Origin: JACCYI01 sp963828075
Lineage (GTDB): Bacteria; Actinomycetota; Thermoleophilia; Solirubrobacterales; Solirubrobacteraceae
NCBI GenBank assembly: GCA_963828075.1
Contig: CAWHDH010000021.1
Location: 2,232,001 to 2,296,000 of the forward strand
DNA length: 64,000 bases
Reading direction: 5' to 3'
The notes below the pieces were generated by a model. It had not been told where the DNA came from, made no database searches, and saw only the letters and a program-made list of their open reading frames with translations. A program made the translations under genes and the position numbers. Shown piece after piece: positions 60,801 through 64,000 of the stretch. Every line of letters begins with the position of its first letter. Position 1 is the stretch's first letter.

Positions 60801-62435
60801 TTACATCATGCCGCCCATGCCGCCCATGTCGGGCATGCCGCCGCCACCGCCGCCGTTGTCGTCCTGGACCTCGGCGACGATCGCCTCGGTGGTCAGGATG
60901 TTCTTGGCGATCGACGCGGCGTTCTGCAGCGCCGAGCGGGTGACCATGGCGGGGTCGATGACGCCCGCCGAGACCAGGTCGACGTACTCGCCGGTCTGGG
61001 CGTTGAGGCCGTTGCCGTCCTCGGACTTGCGGACGTCGTTGACGACGACCGAGCCCTCGAGGCCGGCGTTCTCCGCGATCTGACGGAGCGGCTCCTCGAG
61101 CGCGCGCAGGATGATGCGGGCGCCCGTCTTCTCGTCATCGTCGTCGAACGTGTCGAGGTCGATGGCCGCCGACGCCTGCAGCAGCGCGACGCCGCCGCCC
61201 GGCACGATGCCCTCCTCGAGGGCCGCGCGGGTCGCCTGCAGCGCGTCCTCGACGCGGTGCTTCTTCTCCTTCATCTCCGTCTCGGTGGCCGCGCCGACCT
61301 TCACGACGGCGACGCCGCCGGAGAGCTTGGCGAGGCGCTCCTGGAGCTTCTCGCGATCGAAGTCGGAGTCGGTGTTCTCGATCTCCGTCTTGATCTGGTT
61401 GATGCGGCCCTTGATGGCCTCCTGGTCACCGTTGCCGTCGACGATCGTCGTGTTGTCCTTCGCGATGACGATGCGGCGGGCGCGGCCGAGCTGCGAGACC
61501 TGCGTGTTCTCGAGCTTGAGGCCCATCTCCTCGGTGATGACCTCGCCGCCCGTGAGGATGGCGATGTCCTCGAGCATGCGCTTGCGGCGGTCGCCGAAGC
61601 CCGGGGCCTTCACGGCGACGCCGGTGAAGGTGCCGCGCAGCTTGTTGACCACCAGGGTCGCGAGGGCCTCGCCCTCGACGTCCTCGGCGATGATCAGCAG
61701 CGGCTTGCCGGACTGGATGACCTGCTCGAGCACGGGGAGGATGTCCCGGACGGAGCCGATCTTCTGGTTGGCGATGAGGACGTAGGGGTCCTCGAGCACG
61801 GCCTCCATGCGGTCCTGGTCGGTGACCATGTAGGGCGAGATGTAGCCCTTGTCGAACTGCATGCCCTCGGTGAACTCGAGGTCCATCCCGAAGGTCTGAC
61901 CCTCCTCGACGTTCACGACGCCGTCCTTGCCGACCTTCTCGATGGCGTCGGCGATGACGTCGCCGATCTCCTCGTCGCCGGCCGAGATCGTCGCGACGCG
62001 AGCGATCTGGTCCTTGCCGGAGACCTCCTTGGACTGATCGCCGATGTGGGCGACGACCAGGTCGACGGCGCGCTCGATGCCGCGCTTGAGCGCGAGCGGG
62101 TTGGCGCCGGCGGCCACGTTCTTGAGGCCCTGCTTGACGATCGCCTGCGCGAGCACGGTCGCCGTGGTGGTGCCGTCGCCGGCCACGTCGTTGGTCGCCG
62201 TGGCGACCTCGCGGACGAGCTGGGCGCCCTGGTTCTGGAAGACGTCCTGGACCTCGATCTCACGGGCGATGGTGACGCCGTCGTTCGTGATCGTGGGAGC
62301 GCCGAACTTCTTGTCGAGGACGACGTAGCGACCCTTCGGGCCGAGCGTGACCTTCACCGCGTTGGCGACGGCGTTGACGCCCTGCTCCAGCGCGTTGCGG
62401 GCCTCGACGTCGTACTTCAGTTCCTTGTGAGCCAT
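60801..62435 (-). CDS. groL: Chaperonin GroEL
   Basis: A 544-residue 60-kDa chaperonin, full length. Key parts: VKVTLGPKGRYVVLDKKFG, NDGVTIAREIE, DVAGDGTTTATVLAQAI (ATP site, catalytic Asp), KAPGFGDRRK, GGVAVVKVGAATETEMKEKK and AALEEGIVPGGGVAL, and a Gly/Met tail (MPDMGGMGGMM). It folds proteins in a GroES-capped chamber. It lies 32 bp after groES in the same operon; GAGGAAAGAG before ATG 62435 is the SD. Confidence 0.98.
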   Translation of the reverse strand: MAHKELKYDVEARNALEQGVNAVANAVKVTLGPKGRYVVLDKKFGAPTITNDGVTIAREIEVQDVFQNQGAQLVREVATATNDVAGDGTTTATVLAQAIVKQGLKNVAAGANPLALKRGIERAVDLVVAHIGDQSKEVSGKDQIARVATISAGDEEIGDVIADAIEKVGKDGVVNVEEGQTFGMDLEFTEGMQFDKGYISPYMVTDQDRMEAVLEDPYVLIANQKIGSVRDILPVLEQVIQSGKPLLIIAEDVEGEALATLVVNKLRGTFTGVAVKAPGFGDRRKRMLEDIAILTGGEVITEEMGLKLENTQVSQLGRARRIVIAKDNTTIVDGNGDQEAIKGRINQIKTEIENTDSDFDREKLQERLAKLSGGVAVVKVGAATETEMKEKKHRVEDALQATRAALEEGIVPGGGVALLQASAAIDLDTFDDDDEKTGARIILRALEEPLRQIAENAGLEGSVVVNDVRKSEDGNGLNAQTGEYVDLVSAGVIDPAMVTRSALQNAASIAKNILTTEAIVAEVQDDNGGGGGGMPDMGGMGGMM

Positions 62436-62467
62436 GTGTTCTCTTTCCTCTAGTTCTCTAAGTCGCT

Positions 62468-62761
62468 CTAGGACTGGACCTTGGCGAGCACGTCGGACTC
62501 GCGAAGGACCAGCAGGTCCTCGCCGTCGACCTTGATCTCGGTGCCGCCGTACTTGGAGTAGAGGACCTCGTCACCCTCGGCGACGTCGAGCGGGATGCGC
62601 TTCTCGCCCTCGTCGTCGTAGCGGCCGTCGCCGACCGCGATGACCTTCCCCTTCTGGGGCTTCTCCTTCGCGGTGTCGGGAAGGACGAGGCCGGAAGCGG
62701 TCGTCGTCTCCTCGTCGACTGCCTTGACGATCAGTCGATCGCCCAAGGGCTTGAGATTCAT
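62468..62761 (-). CDS. groS: Co-chaperonin GroES
   Basis: A 97-residue GroES: LKPLGDRLIVKAVDEETTTASGLVLPDTAKEKPQKGKVIAVGDGR, mobile loop ETTTASGLVLPD, then VAEGDEVLYSKYGGTEIKVDGEDLLVLRESDVLA. It caps GroEL. It is first in the groES-groEL operon, downstream of a good promoter and two CIRCE boxes, so HrcA-type heat-shock repression is expected. Confidence 0.98.
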   Translation of the reverse strand: MNLKPLGDRLIVKAVDEETTTASGLVLPDTAKEKPQKGKVIAVGDGRYDDEGEKRIPLDVAEGDEVLYSKYGGTEIKVDGEDLLVLRESDVLAKVQS

Positions 62762-62792
62762 CTGGAAGACCTCCAATGGAAGTTTGCACGCC

Positions 62793-62819
62793 TTGGCACT
62801 CTCACTGGTCGAGTGCCAA
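62793..62819. promoter_or_regulatory. CIRCE operator 1
   Basis: TTGGCACTC-N9-GAGTGCCAA, a perfect 9-9-9 CIRCE variant (consensus TTAGCACTC-N9-GAGTGCTAA). It lies just downstream of the groES -10, the standard place for HrcA repression. Confidence 0.92.
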
Positions 62820-62828
62820 CCGGCGGGC

Positions 62829-62857
62829 AGTCTATGACGCCGGGACCGGATCTTCAA
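62829..62857 (-). promoter_or_regulatory. groES promoter
   Basis: On the minus strand, -35 TTGAAG (62857-62852), 17-nt spacer, -10 TAGACT (62834-62829). It lies between the two CIRCE boxes and fits a housekeeping sigma factor. Confidence 0.72.
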
Positions 62858-62864
62858 GAGCCGT

Positions 62865-62891
62865 TTGGCACTCGGGTATGGGGAGTGCCAG
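62865..62891. promoter_or_regulatory. CIRCE operator 2
   Basis: TTGGCACTC-N9-GAGTGCCAG, one mismatch from perfect symmetry. It lies upstream of the groES -35, and 27 bp before the opposite methyltransferase start, so HrcA might loop the DNA or affect both genes. Confidence 0.85.
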
Positions 62892-62918
62892 AGCTGACGT
62901 CCGCGCTACTGTCGAAGG

Positions 62919-63695
62919 GTGGGTTCGGCACCCCCGCTCCCAAGCAACGTGCAGCTGTGGATGACCGGCGACTTCGTCGCCGAGTACGCGACGCGCCGTC
63001 TCGAGGTCCCCGAGCAGCTGCTGCTGCTCCGCCACCGCGACGCGCTGTCCGGGAGGGTCCTGGACCTCGGATGCGGCGCCGGGCGGCTCACGGGCTACCT
63101 CGCCGAGCTGAGCCCGGAGGTGCACGCCATCGACATCTCGCCGACGATGCTCGCCCATTCGACGCAGGCGTATCCCGGCGTGACGTTCGAGGAGCGCGAC
63201 CTCCGCGACCTCGGGGGGTTCGGCGACGGCACGTTCGACGCGGTGGTGGCGGCCTGCAACATGCTCGACGCGTTCGACCAAGACGAACGCCTCATGGTGC
63301 TGGGCGAGATCCATCGCATCCTGGCGCCCGGCGGGGTGCTGCTGATGTCGTCGCACAACCGCGCCTACATCCCGCACCTGCACGGCCCCCGGTGGCTGCT
63401 CTCACGCCACCCGCAGCTGCTGGCTGAGCGAATCGGGCGCTTCCCGCAGCGGATGCGCAACCACAGGCGCGTACGCGACCGGCAGCGCTCGGAGGCCGAG
63501 TACGCGATCGTCAACGACGACGCCCACGACTACCGGTTCCTGCACTACTACATCGCTCCGGACGCGATGGCCCGCCAGCTCACCGGCCTCGGCTTCGAGG
63601 TGCTCGACCGCCTGGACCTCGACGGGCGCAGCATCGGCGCCGGCGAGGACGCCGCGCACTGCGTCCAGATCCACTACGCCGCGCGCCGCCCGTAG
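62919..63695 (+). CDS. SAM-dependent methyltransferase, class I
   Basis: A 258-residue class I methyltransferase: GRVLDLGCGAGRLTGYLAEL (SAM motif I), VHAIDISPTML (motif II acidic), FDAVVAACNMLDAF (motif IV-like), EIHRILAPGGVLLMSSHN. The substrate is unknown. GTG 62919 follows TACTGT by 6 nt. It is divergent from groES across the CIRCE region. Confidence 0.86.
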   Translation: MGSAPPLPSNVQLWMTGDFVAEYATRRLEVPEQLLLLRHRDALSGRVLDLGCGAGRLTGYLAELSPEVHAIDISPTMLAHSTQAYPGVTFEERDLRDLGGFGDGTFDAVVAACNMLDAFDQDERLMVLGEIHRILAPGGVLLMSSHNRAYIPHLHGPRWLLSRHPQLLAERIGRFPQRMRNHRRVRDRQRSEAEYAIVNDDAHDYRFLHYYIAPDAMARQLTGLGFEVLDRLDLDGRSIGAGEDAAHCVQIHYAARRP

Positions 63696-63699
63696 CTGT

Positions 63700-63999
63700 C
63701 TAGTTCTGCGCCCCGCCGACGCCGCGGAGGCGGTCCTGCAGGTCGGGCGGGTTCTCGATGACCTGGGAGAAGCGCACGACCGTCACCGTGTCCTCGGCGG
63801 AGACCTCGCGGCCGTAGATCTGCTCCAGGAAGTGGATCAGCTCCTCGGTGCGGCGGAACTCCGGGTTGTCGTGCTCGATGTCGCGCGGCGAGAGCTCGCG
63901 GATGCGCTTGACCTCGACGTTGTCGATCACGGCCTGGAAGAGCTTCTCCCGCGGGGAGTACTGGTAGCCGACCGTCACCAGGACCACCTGGTTCTTCCG
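63700..63999 (-). CDS. ASCH/PUA-like domain protein (5' partial)
   Basis: The frame is open through the right edge (RKNQVVLVTVGYQYSPREKLF), so the start is outside the window. Recognisable parts are KRIRELSPRDIEHDNPEFRRTEELIHFLEQIYGREV and DTVTVVRFSQVIE, resembling an ASCH (PUA-like RNA-binding) domain. The family call is tentative. It converges on the methyltransferase gene, 4 bp between stops. Confidence 0.45.
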   Translation of the reverse strand, partial: RKNQVVLVTVGYQYSPREKLFQAVIDNVEVKRIRELSPRDIEHDNPEFRRTEELIHFLEQIYGREVSAEDTVTVVRFSQVIENPPDLQDRLRGVGGAQN

Positions 64000-64000
64000 G

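Noticed and set aside
60714..62453. 579-codon plus-strand frame opposite groEL
   Set aside because: Antisense of a clear groEL gene; no independent homology.

Overview
The window is GC-rich actinobacterial DNA. The gene families suggest Solirubrobacterales (class Thermoleophilia): a DUF2342-type metalloprotease, an RNHCP protein, a PAC2 protein, a MoxR/DUF58/DUF4129 block and CIRCE-controlled groES-groEL. This placement is inference from family content and base composition; no marker gene was compared. Genes are tightly packed, often with 1-4 nt overlaps. Many operon-first genes look leaderless, with a TANNNT-like -10 box 6-9 nt before the start codon.

0-6.3 kb: an eCIS-type LQRSAGNRAV protein with a caspase-like His/Cys pair, a WD40-like protein, then a scar of three broken genes (a GcvT-domain oxidoreductase tail, a GGDEF/HD-GYP tail without its HD residues, and a gutted branched-chain amino-acid binding lipoprotein). 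6.3-20 kb: a Ser/Thr kinase coupled to an FHA-HTH protein, a Gly/Cys-tailed protein, a two-component operon (hybrid kinase, response regulator, REC-cyclase) facing a GGDEF/HD-GYP protein, two tandem PAP2-type membrane proteins, an RtcB-like protein lacking its guanylylated histidine segment, and a LuxR regulator. 20-27 kb: a cytokinin-dehydrogenase-like oxidase, an ATP-dependent DNA ligase, a VOC protein, a metallophosphoesterase, a LysE/LysR divergent pair and a YiiX-like amidase.

27.05-35.35 kb is the most striking part: an azole-forming RiPP (TOMM, streptolysin-S-like) cluster on the minus strand. It encodes a YcaO cyclodehydratase, a 40-residue precursor with seven cysteines near its C-terminus, an E1-like partner, two SagB-like proteins, a CPBP protease, an amidohydrolase-like protein and an ABC exporter. 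An 18-bp perfect direct repeat bounds the cluster; one copy is the 3' end of a tRNA-Sec (selC) gene. This is the expected footprint of an island integrated at selC. No integrase is visible.

35.5-44.4 kb: a sugar epimerase, then an RDD protein and a SpoIIM protein starting 5 bp apart in opposite directions, then a five-gene MoxR operon (membrane protein, DUF4129, DUF4350, MoxR, DUF58), then an OB-HD protein. 44.6-55 kb: RNHCP protein, PAC2 protein, a UvrD-like helicase-nuclease divergent from an inositol-phosphatase-like gene, a metalloprotease, a histone-like Lys/Arg-rich protein, a GNAT protein, Mrp, a 7Fe ferredoxin and an amidase. 55.6-64 kb: citrate synthase, a MarR regulator facing a DrrAB-like ABC exporter, a DUF1330 protein, a cupin, groES-groEL with two CIRCE boxes, a methyltransferase and a cut-off gene at the right edge. 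A 165-bp inverted-repeat element joins convergent gene ends twice (38.2 and 56.7 kb), with a solo arm at 52.0 kb.
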